NCBI GenBank assembly: GCA_022747635.1
Contig: JAKTNV010000009.1
Span: forward strand, 68,160,407-68,224,406
Reading direction: 5' to 3'
Source of the DNA: Hetaerina americana
Taxonomy: Eukaryota > Arthropoda > Insecta > Odonata > Calopterygidae
DNA: 64,000 bases
A model generated the notes under the pieces. The model saw only the letters and a list, made by a program, of their open reading frames with translations. It was not told the origin of the DNA and ran no database searches. Shown piece after piece: positions 26,331 to 36,800 of the stretch. Position 1 is the first letter of the stretch; every line of letters begins with the position of its first letter. Position numbers and translations under genes: made by a program.

Positions 26331-26875
26331 CAAATATATCCACATCCGCCCATTGTGCAAAATGCTCCAAATACAATGACGGCCTTCGAAAGATCAAGAA
26401 ACGCTGGGAATATTACTGTGGATGCTGACTGCGTCGAGAAGTATTAAGAATATTAAATTGATATTAAATATCTATCTTGATTAATTTTTGAATGAATAAA
26501 ATCTGACGATACACCTTCATGGATATATGATTCTAGGCTCATTTAATGCAGAAATTTGCAATCGATGACGTCATTCAGCGACGCGTACTGGTCTTTCTCT
26601 CTTTATTAATGATAACGACGTAGGAAAAGATATTTATTTTTTATTTTGAGATCAAATTTCGAGTTATTTTAATTAACAGGGCATGGCAGTCTATTTTATA
26701 GGGCCTCAATGAGTGCTAAAACGCTCACTACAGTGCCTTAGTTTAATTCTGGGTTCTCTATTTTATTCCTCTTGACACCTCAAGCTATATCTAAGGTATG
26801 TTATTTTTCGAGTTCAAAATATTCCTTAAACACCACAGGTATTTAATGTATATCCCTTCTCTTGTGTGTGCTGTA
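26331..26875. other. Intergenic spacer, no gene seen
   Basis: AT-rich sequence between the mariner relic and a SINE-like fragment. No feature recognised. Confidence 0.5.
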
Positions 26876-26990
26876 TATCCCGGCTGCCTCAGCGGTTAGA
26901 AAGAGGTGAGTTTAACCCTTACCTATCAAACCAAATTTCAGGTCAACTGTGGGTTCGCCGGTTACGTAAGTAAGTAATAGTAAGAGTAAA
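26876..26990 (+). repeat. tRNA-derived SINE-like fragment
   Basis: TGCCTCAGCGG at 26885-26895 matches the RNA polymerase III A box (TRGCNNAGYNGG type). GGTTCGCCGG at about 26952-26961 resembles a degenerate B box, at a plausible spacing of about 57 bp. It is followed by GTAAGTAAGTAATAGTAAG, a simple-repeat tail as SINEs often have. No tRNA cloverleaf closes. Confidence 0.45.
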
Positions 26991-28404
26991 TTAGTAATTT
27001 ATATTACCCTTTCTGGGGGGACACATTTTATTTGTATGTAAATAGTGTTTGAGCCGCATATCACTAATATTTCTCTGTAATTAGATAGAATTCTGATTTC
27101 AGTTCTTTTGCCACATAATATAGGCCGAATTATTGCAATTGGTTTTGCTTGAAATGTGATTAATTACCTCAAGGTCATGTGATTGAAAGAGTTGGCATTT
27201 AAACTTTCCACATATCTAAAGCAGCGTTCAAAGTGTTTTTTTAATGTCTCACGAGATATATTATAGAATGCGGTGCTGCTCGTTTTCTAAAGAAATATTT
27301 CCATTGATTAATACGTCACTATTTGCTTGTTTGCAATTAAAATTTGAACATTATAAAAGATAAGTAGTATTGTTAACGCACATTATTCAAGACCTTGATG
27401 TTTCTTGTTGTAAAATCGTGTTACAACTTACCCTTAACTGATGTAGCAAACCATACCTCTATGCATGGTGGAACTTGTTACCGCGTGGATGTTGAAATCT
27501 AAGTCCGGGATCTAAGTCGGTAGACTAAACTAATAGATCGTTTTAATATATATTGTTGAATTGCAACATTTTCATGTACAAATAATTATTTTCTTGGTGC
27601 CGTTTTTTGGATAATTTTACATCCACTCATGAAATCGTCAGCGATGACCCTTTAGAGCCTCATGCATGATACTTCACTTTTGTGAGCTGTCTGCCTGTAA
27701 TTTCGTACAATACTTCCATTTCAAATCAAATGACTACCAAGTAAATTTTTAATTTTTGATCAAAACCCTTGGAATCACAGTCAAAGTTTTCATTAAATTT
27801 TTATGAAAATATGACTATGGATGCTCAAAATATAATATGATTTTGGTCGGTTACAATTAGGGTATTTAGGATATATCCTTAGATATATCCTAAGTAGAAT
27901 CAAATGTGCTTGGAAATTTAAATGAGGCATCTAAAACTCTTTTCTTAAAACTCTTTTAATCAAGGTTCATTGATTGCGTGAGAGTAAGCAACCATATTTT
28001 TTTTGTATGTTAGAGTAGAGCTCAAATAATTCTATCCCAATACCGTATATGATTAGAAAAACAGTAAATGGGACAGATCCTTGTATAATGCAGTATCTCA
28101 AGAAGATGTGGTACCAAAAATCACATATCTTGGGCAGCATTAGTATTTATCGTAAAATTAACATTAAAACTCCTAGGTGGAAATACTGTACATGCTGTTT
28201 TACCAAAAACTCGTATTTACTCCGTTTGACAATAGGCAAGCAAGAAAATCTTGGAGCCAACATTAATGTATTTTAAAATTTATTTTCACAGTAAATAACC
28301 CTAAAGAATACGCGGTGCAGTGTTTCTTTTAAAGTAACATAAATAAATTGATATTCTTCATATACAAATAAAATAATCAGGTCATGAAATGCATCTATTT
28401 ACTC
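26991..28404. other. AT-rich intergenic DNA with one strong hairpin
   Basis: No gene recognised. A perfect 12-bp inverted repeat is listed separately at 27866-27893. The DNA up to about 28.40 kb is the flank of the CR1-like LINE insertion. Confidence 0.5.
27866..27893. repeat. Perfect hairpin, 12-bp arms, 4-base loop
   Basis: TTAGGATATATC and GATATATCCTAA are exact reverse complements around CTTA. The flanks do not continue the pairing. No T-tract follows that would suggest a known type of terminator, and no function is claimed. Confidence 0.8.
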
Positions 28405-28430
28405 TCAGTTTCATCTACATCTACGTAATA

Positions 28431-28463
28431 CCCCGCAAGCCGCCGCAAGGGCGTGTGGCGGGG
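28431..28463 (-). repeat. LINE 3'-end hairpin
   Basis: The 3' terminus of the element pairs CCCCGC with GCGGGG (plus-strand 28431-28436 with 28458-28463) just before the GTAGATGTAGATG tail. The same hairpin and tail are present in the independent copy at 60.53 kb. Conserved 3' hairpins serve as reverse-transcriptase recognition signals in several LINE families; that role is inferred here. Confidence 0.65.
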
Positions 28464-28914
28464 GGTGTTAGGTCACCAACCGTAAAAAAGAAAAATACCA
28501 CATGCAAAAAAACAACACGGAAAATTACACCCACAGCAGCGCACACACTCATGCAAAAATCCCTTCATCCAATACTCATGCAAACACATATACCGCAAAA
28601 CAACTAAAAAACTGCACCCCATGATGCGGCACGAAAGCCATCCTACAACACGGAAGCCAGGACACAACAAGCAAGAAATTGAAACACCACATGAAAATGC
28701 ACCACGAAACACTCTGCCCCCAAAGAGTCTTTAAAAGGCAGGGAATGCGACCCAACGTTGCAGGTAGCAGGAATTTCCCCCCGCGGAGAGGGACGAGGGA
28801 TTGAAAGGGAAACTTAAAAACAGATGAACAGAACATGAATGAGGTCATTCGGGAAGAATGTGTTAATATAACAAAACACATAAGGTTAGTGGAAGAGCAT
28901 GCATTTAAATACAA
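28464..28914 (-). other. LINE 3' untranslated region
   Basis: About 450 bp between the ORF2 stop and the terminal hairpin, C/A-rich on the + strand. Frames on either strand here are shadows. Confidence 0.7.
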
Positions 28915-31902
28915 CTAATTATTTTTTAGACGCTGAGGGTGGCAAGTGGACTTTTTGCTATCTATAACCCTGCAGTTGCTATCCCGTATTGTCCGTGGGA
29001 AGAAGGAGTCCTTGAGTCGGCTAGTTCTGGCATCTATTTCCCGAATTTTATATGCATGATCCAAGCGACCAATGTATGTAGGAGTACGAATAATTTGCGA
29101 GACCTCGGTGCTGAAACATGCGGATCTAAATTTATTTAATAATTTCAATCTTGCATGGAATCGTCTCTCTGCCAATGATTCCCACCCCAAATCCATGAGC
29201 ATTTCGGTGACGCTTTGCGTTTTATCGTAGGAATTTTTTACAAAACGGGCTGCCCGGCGTTGAACCTTCTCAATTTCCCGAATGAGGCTTTTTTCACTCG
29301 GATCCCACACGCTGCATGCGTATTCTAAATGAGGCCTTACAAGAGCGTGGTAACAACGTTCCTTGACCTTCGAGTCACTTTTGCCAACAATGCGTCTAAT
29401 GAATCCCAATCTTTTATATGCTTGACCGCAGACTTTACGTATGTGAGTCCCCCAAGTTAAGTCTTTTGTGAATGTGACACCTAGGTATTTTACCGTATCA
29501 ACTACTGCCAGGTCACCTCCAGCTAATTTGTAAGCAAATCCCGTTGATCTTTTAAAGAAATTTACCACTGAACATTTATTATAATTTAGAGTCAATCCCC
29601 AGTTAGAACACCATTTAGTAATGCAACCTAAATCCTGCTCTAGAATAAAACGATCCTCATCCCCAGATATCTCCCGATAGATCACCGTGTCATCCGCGAA
29701 CATCCTAATTTTACTTTTCACTTCGCGGTTCAAATCGTTAACAAAAATCAAGAAAAGCAACGGCCCGATCACACTTCCCTGAGGTACCCCCGACGTGACT
29801 CGAACGCTGTCGGAACTAGCGCCATCAAGGACTACCCTCTGTTCCCGCTCTGAAAGAAAATCTTTAACCCAACTTATGGCGCCCTTGTTTATACCCGCGA
29901 CCTTTAATTTATGAATGAGTTTACCATGTGGGATCTTATCAAATGCCTTTTGAAAATCTAAGAAGATGGCATCCACTTGCCTACCTCTCTCACCCGATAA
30001 AAGTAAATCATGTGTAAATAATCCTAATTGGGTTTCGCAGGACCGGGTTTTCCTGAATCCGTGTTGATTGTCACTTAAAAAGTTAATATTGTCAAGGTGT
30101 CTCATTATTGAACTGACAATTATGTGCTCTAAGATTTTACAACAGATAGAAGTGAGAGATATAGGTCTGTAGTTACTGGGATCCTCCCTGTCACCACTTT
30201 TAAAAATAGGCGTTATTTGCGCGGCTTTCCAAATCTTAGGTACTTTGCACTCTGTGAGGGATTTGTTAAATATAAATTCAAGGTACGGGGCAATGTTTGG
30301 AGCTAAATGTTTTATCACCCTAGCTGGTATATTTTCGGGACCCGGGGATTTGTTGGGTTTAATCTCATTAAGTAATTTTAGAATTCCTTGTTGGTACACT
30401 GTTATTTTTTCCATGGGTGGAGTATGTATTGTTTCTTGGAGATGTGCGGTGGCAACATCATTCGAGAAAACGCTTTGGAAGAATGAATTTAGGATGTTAG
30501 CTTTACCCTCACTGTCTGTATGAATTATATTGCTACAATCCCTTAAGCAAGCCACGGTTTGTTTACTCCCATTTACTTCCCTAACATATGACCAGAAAGC
30601 TTTGGGGTCAGTGTCCAAGTGCTCGCAAAGTACTTTGCGTTTAAAGTCCAGTAAGGCGCTACGTAATTGTGTTTTGGTTTCAATTTTAGAGGATCTATAT
30701 GTGTCCCATAATTGTTTATTCTCAGGGGATGATGTGTTCACGCCTGCCCTCTTTACCCTAGAGTGTAGCATTCTCTGCTTTCGAAGGGCTTTTCTAACGT
30801 CTTTATTGTACCACCTGGGGTCGCGATTTGCTTTAACGTATTTTATAGGTATGAAATCTACGATTCCTTTTTGCATGATATTGACAAATTCTGTCCAAGT
30901 TTCTTCCACGTTGACATGACTTAAGCGGGTTTTGAACTCGGGTAGTGAAGAGTTTAATTGATTGGCAAAAGATTCAAAGTCTGCTTTATGGTAATTATAA
31001 ATTTTTCTTTTTGGTTTAACAATCATTTTTATTTCTATGTCCAAGTGGACATTAATTGCTTTATGGTCACTCAAGCCCTCATCAGTTGATACACTAATAA
31101 TACGTTCAGGCGTGTTTGTAAGAAATAGATCCAATATGTTCTTTCCACGGGTGGGCATGCGTACTGCTTGATGGAGGGAGTTTCTTTGAACCAATTTTAT
31201 CATGGAATTGCAAGATTCGCGATCGCGGGTCCCAGATTTAACGATATTGTTGTCCCAATCTATACCAGGGAGATTAAAGTCGCCACCAATTATGTTTATG
31301 CTGTTATTATATTTACGTGTAAAATTGTAAATTTGATCGTTGAGGGTGTGGAGTGTTTTCAAATCTGAGTCTGGAGGTCTGTAGAAAGAGCATAAATTTA
31401 TGTTGGGTTGATTGGTCCGTATTAAGGTGCACCAAACACTTTCTATGTTATTATTTTCAAATGAAACTTGCCTGCTTTCAAAATGACTTTTAACTGCCAC
31501 GAAAACCCCTCCTCCGGGTCTTGTATCTCTATCGTGTCGGTAAACTTTGAAATCTATTGGGAAAATTTCTTGGTCGTTTATGTCATTGCACAGCCAACTC
31601 TCTGTGCCTAATACTATATCAGCGGAATGAGTTTGGATTATGTGTTCTAGATCCGCTGATTTGTTCTTGAGGCTTCTGCAATTTATAACAAGTATAGTTA
31701 AGTTATTTTGATGTTGAATAACGTCCTTATTTGTGCCTGACTGTAGTTTAGGACGCCTTTGTGGGGAAGTGCGTGTCACAATTCTTTCTAAATCAATGCC
31801 AGTGTTGTCGGTGACTTTTATATTTTTATTAATAATATTATACGCGCTATCCCCAGATGTTACTGACCCACTAAGTGACCTGCCCTTTATCCTAAAAAAG
31901 GC
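28915..31902 (-). CDS. LINE ORF2: endonuclease and reverse transcriptase
   Basis: Polyprotein that nicks target DNA and copies the element RNA into it. Residues are counted from the GTG at 31779 (954 aa to the stop). The endonuclease covers about 28-245, with E60 in GTESWL, GGDFN 165-169, LDLFLTN 216-222 and SDH 237-239. The reverse transcriptase covers about 465-760, with NYRPISLTS 536-544, GFRKTRSCETQL, LDFQKAFD 607-614 (first catalytic Asp 608), GVPQGS 664-669 and FADD 694-697. All key motifs are intact and there is no internal stop. The frame is open upstream to 31902 but holds no ATG; the first Met after the GTG is at about residue 193, inside the endonuclease. The frame overlaps the end of ORF1, and U UUU UUA in the overlap suggests a -1 frameshift, giving about 992 ORF2-encoded residues. 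Reinitiation or non-ATG initiation are alternatives. Confidence 0.93.
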   Translation of the reverse strand, partial: AFFRIKGRSLSGSVTSGDSAYNIINKNIKVTDNTGIDLERIVTRTSPQRRPKLQSGTNKDVIQHQNNLTILVINCRSLKNKSADLEHIIQTHSADIVLGTESWLCNDINDQEIFPIDFKVYRHDRDTRPGGGVFVAVKSHFESRQVSFENNNIESVWCTLIRTNQPNINLCSFYRPPDSDLKTLHTLNDQIYNFTRKYNNSINIIGGDFNLPGIDWDNNIVKSGTRDRESCNSMIKLVQRNSLHQAVRMPTRGKNILDLFLTNTPERIISVSTDEGLSDHKAINVHLDIEIKMIVKPKRKIYNYHKADFESFANQLNSSLPEFKTRLSHVNVEETWTEFVNIMQKGIVDFIPIKYVKANRDPRWYNKDVRKALRKQRMLHSRVKRAGVNTSSPENKQLWDTYRSSKIETKTQLRSALLDFKRKVLCEHLDTDPKAFWSYVREVNGSKQTVACLRDCSNIIHTDSEGKANILNSFFQSVFSNDVATAHLQETIHTPPMEKITVYQQGILKLLNEIKPNKSPGPENIPARVIKHLAPNIAPYLEFIFNKSLTECKVPKIWKAAQITPIFKSGDREDPSNYRPISLTSICCKILEHIIVSSIMRHLDNINFLSDNQHGFRKTRSCETQLGLFTHDLLLSGERGRQVDAIFLDFQKAFDKIPHGKLIHKLKVAGINKGAISWVKDFLSEREQRVVLDGASSDSVRVTSGVPQGSVIGPLLFLIFVNDLNREVKSKIRMFADDTVIYREISGDEDRFILEQDLGCITKWCSNWGLTLNYNKCSVVNFFKRSTGFAYKLAGGDLAVVDTVKYLGVTFTKDLTWGTHIRKVCGQAYKRLGFIRRIVGKSDSKVKERCYHALVRPHLEYACSVWDPSEKSLIREIEKVQRRAARFVKNSYDKTQSVTEMLMDLGWESLAERRFHARLKLLNKFRSACFSTEVSQIIRTPTYIGRLDHAYKIREIDARTSRLKDSFFPRTIRDSNCRVIDSKKSTCHPQRLKNN

Positions 31903-32702
31903 CTACAGTGGTCGAGTATCCTATCCGCCACCTTACTCGCCGCTTCCGCCGTGTAATGGACCCCAGATCGGTTAAGGGGAGTCCTGCAAGATCGGAGGGT
32001 TGGTCTCAGGTCGACGAAGGAGGCTCCTATGTCCGAGCAGAATCTCGATAGTCTCTGGTTTATGCCTTCCACTCGGCTCCAAACCAGAGACCCGCGATCC
32101 TCCCTCGGAACGATGCTGCAGACCGTTAGTCCCAGCCGAACCCCCTCGACGCCCTGGACGCGCTTCACCTCGGAGCTCAGTTCCCTAAGGGAACGGAGGA
32201 CCTCCTCGGATCCACGGTCCGTGACGTCGTTGGTGCCCACATGGGCCACGACCTGCAGCCTAGAGCACTTCGTGCCTTTGACCGCCGCCTCGATCGCCTT
32301 CGTCACCTGAGGGACTCCTCCGCCTGGTATACACCAGGCGGTCACCCGTTGATCGGCGCCTACGCGGCGCGCCCTTTCCCTCAATGGAACCATTACACGA
32401 CGGACATTCGAGCTACCTATTACTACAACTCCCTCCCTTCCCGTTCCCTGACGTCTTACCCTAGGCAGTGCCCTCGGAGTAGGGATAGGGGCTGCAGGTA
32501 CGGTGGTGCTGTCATCCGACAGCACCTGGTACCTGTTGGAGACGGGGATGGTATCTGCCTCCGCAGAGTCCAATCCACGCCGCAGCGTTACCTTCCCCTT
32601 GCCCCGAGAGACGACCCTCCAATCGTCCGACCTACGGACGTGAGACACTCCCTCGTTGGGAGATGGGACACGGGGTAGGTCTCTAATCGCCCAGCACAGT
32701 TT
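31887..32702 (-). CDS. LINE ORF1: SGNH-esterase-like protein, 5'-truncated
   Basis: The open frame runs from the edge of the element to TAA at 31887-31889. It has no ATG, so the real start was lost with the 5' end. Residues are counted from the GTG at 32648 (253 aa); about 18 more codons are open upstream. The visible domain is an SGNH/GDSL-type hydrolase as found in CR1 ORF1. Block I reads VIGSSNVRR (nucleophile Ser 80; the usual GDS is GSS), a glycine block follows at PGGG 108-111, and the Asn block is GTND 138-141. The last block is SGVHY with His 231, where the usual DxxH Asp is Ser 228. Known CR1 ORF1 proteins bind RNA and help retrotransposition; an added zinc-finger or coiled-coil region would lie in the missing N-terminus. 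The stop falls two codons after the U UUU UUA heptamer. Confidence 0.85.
   Translation of the reverse strand, partial: KLCWAIRDLPRVPSPNEGVSHVRRSDDWRVVSRGKGKVTLRRGLDSAEADTIPVSNRYQVLSDDSTTVPAAPIPTPRALPRVRRQGTGREGVVVIGSSNVRRVMVPLRERARRVGADQRVTAWCIPGGGVPQVTKAIEAAVKGTKCSRLQVVAHVGTNDVTDRGSEEVLRSLRELSSEVKRVQGVEGVRLGLTVCSIVPREDRGSLVWSRVEGINQRLSRFCSDIGASFVDLRPTLRSCRTPLNRSGVHYTAEAASKVADRILDHCRPFLG
31893..31899 (-). promoter_or_regulatory. Candidate -1 ribosomal frameshift site U UUU UUA
   Basis: In the ORF1 phase the codons are CCT TTT TTA GGA TAA, so the heptamer T TTT TTA lies in the X XXY YYZ phase of classical -1 slippery sites. After a one-base backward slip, decoding continues as AGG ATA AAG in the ORF2 frame. 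No strong downstream hairpin is obvious by eye. It could also be a chance T-run or a one-base indel in this copy. Confidence 0.55.
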
Positions 32703-32705
32703 CTA

Positions 32706-33312
32706 CAGAAGTAAAATATAATTTGCCGTTCAATTTGGGAAAGACATTAAAATTACATGCTAATCCATATTATTGTTCTCTCTCATTAATGTAGAGTATA
32801 ATTGTAATGCTTTAGTTCTGAGTCCCAAAATTACCCCAGACAGCGTACTTAATCGTCCGAAAATAATTAACAATTTCCTACGGTAGAAGTTGAAGGTATC
32901 TTAATAAAGACTATATTTGATGAATGCATTTGCTTCGAATATTAAACAATTTAAATAATTGTAGCAATATCTTCCGATCAATGATCTTCATAATAAACTT
33001 CCTAATAATGATCTTCCACAGGAATAAAATTTGAGACATAATAAGAAACTTTACGAAACATGTTGACAATGCCAATGCACCGACACTACTGTAATTATTA
33101 CTAATATTTCGGTAGTCTGTGGTTTCAGGTAGGTTTTGGCAGTACAAACTTAAAACCGACATTCTTTTGACACTCATAATAACACAATACATCACACGCC
33201 ATGTTAAAATTAAACCTTCTTTGATTCTACATGCCTTCTTCCTAACTTCATGCCGTGATGATGTCATTCCTTACCAACCCCATCACTAATTGCTAAATGT
33301 TTTCCACTCTAT
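32706..33312. other. Intergenic spacer after the LINE
   Basis: AT-rich. The antisense 118-codon frame at 32911-33267 has no recognisable motif and ordinary chance composition. Confidence 0.5.
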
Positions 33313-33325
33313 CCCCCCCCCCCCC
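33313..33325. repeat. Poly-C tract (13 C)
   Basis: Thirteen C in a row on the + strand, followed by AAACCCCCGCCC. It lies about 490 bp from the poly-G tract at 33816. Confidence 0.9.
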
Positions 33326-33815
33326 AAACCCCCGCCCAAAAAAATAATCCACTGTTTTCCCCCTTCAGTGTCTCAATTCGATCTCTTCCAATGATCTCTA
33401 TTCCCCCGTCCTATGCCTGGCATTTAATACTGTTTTCAATTCCGTCCATTTTACATTTCTATACCTCTTTTAACTCATATCTGAAAATCCTTCAATCTAC
33501 GCCAATTAGTTTGTTTCAAATATCATTTTTAATCTTTTGACTGCCAAAGTTTTGTTGATTTTTTTTCAAATCCTTACTTAAATTCCCTGCTACCAATTAC
33601 CTTCTTGTTAAAATATCTTCGCCTGACGGAATTCTCGTGGTATCAAATGAGTGAATATAATTGAAAGTTTTATTACAGCTACTAAACTTTGTCATTAAAC
33701 CGGTGCATCAGTTAATGCTTGAGTTAATCATCAAATTGGGCAAAGGAAATATTTACAAAGGAATTAAAGATTATGCAAGTCTATTTACGATAATTTAAAT
33801 TATACTCTGACACAT

Positions 33816-33827
33816 GGGGGGGGGGGG
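33816..33827. repeat. Poly-G tract (12 G)
   Basis: Twelve G in a row on the + strand. It could base-pair with the poly-C tract at 33313-33325 in single-stranded form. Confidence 0.9.
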
Positions 33828-36800
33828 TAATCTTAGAGCCTAATTCTGTAACTGACAAAGACTACGGGAAAATTTAAGGAAAATGGACTTTCAAATTGAT
33901 TAATATGAGGAGTCATATTGATCAGAGTGCAATTCGAAACGACAACATTGGGGAACAACATGCAGTAAATGGAAGTCCTGGAATTTCAATTACTTTAACA
34001 CCATACATTATCGCCAACTATTTTGACGGATGGACGATTAATACCCTTTGCCACGTGTCTTCTTGGCGCCATTCATGTCAGTGCGTGGATGTGGACAGAA
34101 AAAGAAATCTATAGAGATAGAATTGAAGGAATTTAGATAAAATATATCTCCTCCATTTTTGTCCTCCATACCACCATTAACTCTTAGTGTAATGGATAGA
34201 GTATTTGAAATGAAAGGAGCATTGACATTACCAAAAGAGTATTATCATTAAAGATCCTCCCACAAAAAATATCAAATATTTTTGTATAAATAGGTGGTTT
34301 ATCGCAGTCAGGGCTATTTTGTTGCTTTTTTAATTTTAATTTTAAAACATTCATGTAAACATATGCATTCTCTTAGTGATGCGTGATATCTTATACATAA
34401 TCTTGGATAGTATCCATTACATATTGAAATGTCCTCTATTTTAAGCTATTGCCTTTGGTTTCGGAGTATCATGGTTATCTTCACCGTAACCAGACTACTT
34501 TAAAACCACAAACAAAATGATTAGTAATTTATATTTTTGTACCTGATAGCGTGTGAATACTTCACATTTTTATGGAAAATTTGTATAGATGGTCTAATAT
34601 ACAGGTTTGATTTGGTAACATGTTAAATTCATATGAATCATCAGTTTTGACGGTATTTTCTTAGCAAGAGTGAAGTACTTTAATTAGTTCTACGGTCAGT
34701 GTTTCTTTTTACCTGTTCAAGGATGGTTCTCTCTAAGTTTAATGGCTTAAAAATCTATGCAAGGGGCTAAATGTAATTTTTCATTTATTGATTATCAAAG
34801 TATTTAAACATTCCAACGGGTTCCTTTCTAAGTTTATTCCACTCTTTATTTATCAACTTTATATGGATATTATCCAACACGCATTGATATGACACATAGA
34901 CCTTAATGAGCCTCATTTATAAACACTAGATTTTCCGTGCAGGTTTAAACATTGGTTCAACAGTAAGAAAAAAATTACGGTTCGCTTGTCAGCCAATTTT
35001 ATATTTTATTAATAATTTAGAGATTTCAGTTGAATATTTGAACGAAAATTTATACAATTAGATGGAAGGCATTACTTTTGGACTTGGACTTGTATGATAA
35101 TATATTTTTAAACTTTTAATTCCTAAGGCGTCAATCAACTGATTGTTTAGCAAAAGATAAGATTAGCGCTGAATAAAAGTATCTAGCAAATGTGAGCTCA
35201 AAATTCTCGCATTATCTTGAGTTCGAAAGGGAAAATAAATGTTAAATGTGAAGTAATTTTTCTTAGTGTTTTCTTTCTTAAAAAGTCAATTTAATGTACT
35301 CTATGATTTACTCCATGAACAAGTACTTTTTCGATTCAATATGCGTAGTGTAAGTTCGTAGAACGTTTACAGAATAACAACCATTTTGGGTGTATTTGAC
35401 AGGTATTAAGAGGCATTACAAATATTACCAACACCAATCTTCATGTATTCAATTTACTCTGATTAAACGAGATAAAAAATGCATATGATAAGGTGTTTAT
35501 AGTTAATTAAAAATAGTGCCACACAAATGAGACTGATAGTCCAATTCATTACCTTCAAAAGAGAAGGACGGATTACAAGGAAATGATACATTTTAGCTGG
35601 TAATCGTATTAATGCCTCATAATTTTTATGTTTCATTAAATCATAATGAACAATAACATAGCATTTTATAACAATTTGCTTCATATATGGAATATGAAAT
35701 GAGTTAGATTCTTTGTGCTTCCTTTAGAAATTTTAAGTATTTTTTGAACGAAAATTGAATTATTATGAAAGATTATGCAAGATAGCGTTAGGAGGTTAAA
35801 ATATATTTGATGTATTTTAAACTATCCGATGCGGAGTACTGGGTGACAAAAATGAGAACATTTATTATTACTTATTTTAAACGAACTATGGCTTTCATAT
35901 AAAAAAAATCTTCGCCTCTTTTGCTACATATTCATTTTATTTTAGCATGAATTAGCGTTTTTCTACTCCAAATCAGCTATAGAGTGAAACCCATTTTAAG
36001 GTATAGATGCATGTGTCCATTTTCATTTAAAAAGACATTCTTCCTTTTTTAACTCCTCTTGTATAACTACATATATTAAAAAAGGTAAACACAATTACAT
36101 ATGCGTTAAAAGTTCCTTATATTTAAAGGGCAGTGTATGTCTATTATGCTTTGGTGTAAATTCATATTTGACTTTCTTCAACTTATTCTATAGTCCGCAC
36201 ATTTATCTTAGTAGAAAGTCCCGTCAATATATAAGAGAGACCTCATGAATAAGAAATATCGTTATTCGCCTTCGATATAATTGCAAGTTTTAAGCTTTAA
36301 CGGAATGCCATAGAACTGTTTTTCGAAGTGTATCTCACGAAATACGCACGTTTTCAAATGAATGCATGTAAAAGCCACCCTTTACTTACTTGCACTTCTA
36401 ACTTAGTTTATATTGTGACAATCCATGTATCATCTACAAAGCAAATCTCGCTAGTAATGGCATTTAGAAACAAAGGCTGCTTGAATAATTCTTCTGAATA
36501 TTTTTCTATTTTCGTGCACAGAAAAGAGTAAAAAACCGAGGGTTGATTCCAATATTGAAACAACTTATAACCCCTATCCTATTTTTGTAACTGAACTTTC
36601 TGCCTTGTCAGGCGAGGTGATGTTTCTAGACACAAAATGTTGAAAAATAGTTTCACCTGAGTACATGCAAATATAGATTTTGGCATTTATGTTTGATAGA
36701 AATGACAATTTATCTTGAAATTACTTGACCACAACTAGAGGAAATGAACATTTTTTTATTTTCGGGCAAGGAAATCTCCAGGAATGAAAAATGCAAGGGG

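Larger units (their letters stand above)
28405..32705 (-). mobile_element. CR1-like non-LTR retrotransposon, 5'-truncated
   Basis: A LINE of about 4.3 kb on the - strand. In transcript order it has a 5'-truncated ORF1 with an SGNH-esterase domain, ORF2 with apurinic-type endonuclease and reverse transcriptase, and a 3' UTR of about 0.5 kb ending in a GC-rich hairpin plus GTAGATGTAGATG. SGNH ORF1 with endonuclease/reverse-transcriptase ORF2 and a short repeat tail instead of poly(A) is the CR1/L2-type plan. Upstream of 32705 the ORF1 frame meets a stop and no further element sequence is recognised, so the 5' end is placed there. Flanking target duplications were not found, as is common for this clade. 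ORF2 carries no stop or frameshift, so the insertion is fairly young. Confidence 0.9.

Noticed and set aside
25995..26360. 121-codon antisense open frame
   Set aside because: The opposite strand reads as a mariner DNA-binding domain with the right motif order; the antisense frame has no motif and is its shadow.
30245..30919. Open frames of 92 and 129 codons on the + strand inside the LINE
   Set aside because: They lie antisense to the intact reverse-transcriptase frame and show no motifs of their own.
32000..32678. Open frames of 62-145 codons on the + strand over ORF1
   Set aside because: Antisense to the SGNH-domain frame; they arise from its GC-rich codons.
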